Origin: Verrucomicrobiota bacterium
GTDB taxonomy: Bacteria; Verrucomicrobiota; Verrucomicrobiia; Opitutales; UBA953
Assembly: GCA_030830965.1 (NCBI GenBank)
Contig: JAURLX010000004.1
Coordinates: 62,001 to 126,000, forward strand
DNA: 64,000 bases
Direction of reading: 5' to 3'
Shown piece by piece: positions 63,289 to 64,000 of the stretch. Each line of letters opens with the position of its first letter. Position 1 is the stretch's first letter. The position numbers and the translations under genes are program-made. The notes beneath the pieces are model-generated. The model searched no databases, was not told where the DNA came from, and was given only the letters and a program-made list of their open reading frames with translations.

Positions 63289-64000
63289 ATGAGCAACAAG
63301 GCCCCCAGTCAGCAAGCCATCAAAGCGCAGCAACTGCAGTCGACGATCGACCGGGTGACCGCGGGGCAGGAGGCCTTCTGCATCCACCAGACCTGGGGCA
63401 TCGGCATCATCCGGTCCCACGACGCGGACAACAAGTCCTTCACCGTCGACTTCCCGGAGCAGTCCAAGAAGGGGCATGTCATGGATTCGGCCTTCTTCAT
63501 CGCCAAGATAGACTTCCTCAACCCAGACGGACTCGTCGCCAGGGCCTACTCCGAATCCGGCAGGGCCGCCGTGGCCAAGACCCTGGCCGAGGAGCCCGCC
63601 GAGCTGGTGAAGGCCCTGCTGGCCGAATACCCCACCGGAGAATGCACCTCCTACGCCCTCGAGGCCTCCCTTGAACGCATCCACTTCGCCTCCCTGGCCC
63701 CTGGCAAGGACCGCTCGGCCTCGTTCAAGACCTGGTGGACCAAGGCCCGGGCCGCCCTGCGCCGCGACCGCGCCATCCTGATTCCCGAGCGCAAGGGAGG
63801 CCTGTACGCGCTGCTCGAGGCGCCCAAGGATCTCGGCGAGGACCTCTTCGCCCAGTACGAATCCTCCCCCGGCCTCGAACGCCGGCTGGAACTTCTCGGA
63901 GAGATGGCCGACAGCGCCGCCGCCGAGACCCGCTCGGCCGCCACCGAGGCCAATCTCGCCAAGGTCTCCGCCGACCTGGCCAAGGCCGTCGCCGCCGCCT
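63289..64000 (+). CDS. N-terminal part of a long-form GreA-like protein
   Basis: The gene runs off the right edge; 237 codons are visible. The start MSNKAPSQQAIKAQ is followed by CIHQTWGIGIIRSHDADNKS and FTVDFPEQSKKGHVM, a small beta-barrel-like domain, and then FKTWWTKARAALRRDRAILI and PERKGGLYALLEAP. This WW-containing block resembles the N-terminal extension of the large GreA proteins of Chlamydiae and Verrucomicrobiota, where the Gre-factor domain itself is at the C-terminus. That domain is outside the window, so the call rests on the extension alone. Confidence 0.55.
   Translation, partial: MSNKAPSQQAIKAQQLQSTIDRVTAGQEAFCIHQTWGIGIIRSHDADNKSFTVDFPEQSKKGHVMDSAFFIAKIDFLNPDGLVARAYSESGRAAVAKTLAEEPAELVKALLAEYPTGECTSYALEASLERIHFASLAPGKDRSASFKTWWTKARAALRRDRAILIPERKGGLYALLEAPKDLGEDLFAQYESSPGLERRLELLGEMADSAAAETRSAATEANLAKVSADLAKAVAAA

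Overview
The window is a gene-dense, very GC-rich stretch of a diderm bacterial chromosome. Gene content points to Verrucomicrobiota, probably the Opitutales side. It has LPS and outer-membrane assembly genes (lpxA, gmhB, an LptE-like lipoprotein, a BamD-like TPR protein), the GatCAB amidotransferase, a Bacteroidetes/Verrucomicrobia-type dihydroorotase, the start of a chlamydial/verrucomicrobial long-form GreA, and several exported ThuA, sugar-isomerase-like and GDSL proteins typical of that phylum. This assignment is inference from families; no 16S gene is present. I see no insertion sequence, prophage, CRISPR array or plasmid function. The only RNA gene is tRNA-Val(CAC).

Layout. 1-8 kb: a probable secG start, ispH, an exported discoidin-like protein, a stand-alone coaB coupled to a histidine kinase, rdgB, and the yraN-zwf-opcA operon. 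8-20 kb: exported isomerase-like protein, a Tat-exported intradiol dioxygenase plus FAD oxidoreductase pair, ligA, an ankyrin protein, serB, a ThuA protein, pyrC, tgt, an IscA/HesB protein and the tRNA. 20-24 kb: an orphan gene behind an AT-rich promoter island, corA, priA. 24-33.4 kb (minus strand): one long translation operon, rpmI-rplT-pheS-pheT-gatC-gatA-gatB, followed by a membrane protein and a GDSL esterase. 33.5-38.9 kb: peroxiredoxin, infC-amidase, rpsA, beta-helix protein. 39-48 kb: cardiolipin synthase, metX, a Fur-family regulator overlapping a fused MurU-AmgK peptidoglycan-recycling enzyme, glyS, and scpB-pheA-MCE. 48-57 kb: ilvD, pgi, a coiled-coil protein, a small lipoprotein, rsmI, and an lpxA-pdxA-solute-binding-protein operon. 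56.5-64 kb: a Cys/Lys-repeat exported peptide, gmhB, rpmF-plsX-fabH-TPR-lptE-rpe, rlmN and the start of greA.

Pathways. zwf, opcA, pgi and rpe feed the pentose phosphate pathway. plsX and fabH start phospholipid and fatty-acid synthesis, and cls finishes cardiolipin. rpmF, rpmI, rplT, rpsA, infC, pheST, gatCAB, glyS, tgt, rlmN and rsmI are translation functions. The MurU-AmgK fusion and an AmiC-like amidase handle peptidoglycan.

Two patterns cut across the genes. First, many transcription units have a TTGNNN box, a 17-nt spacer and a degenerate -10 hexamer placed only 5-8 nt before the start codon, which implies leaderless mRNAs; Shine-Dalgarno sequences are almost absent throughout. Second, several proteins that normally carry structural zinc (LigA, Tgt, GmhB, L32) have lost or lack the zinc ligands, whereas PriA keeps all eight cysteines.
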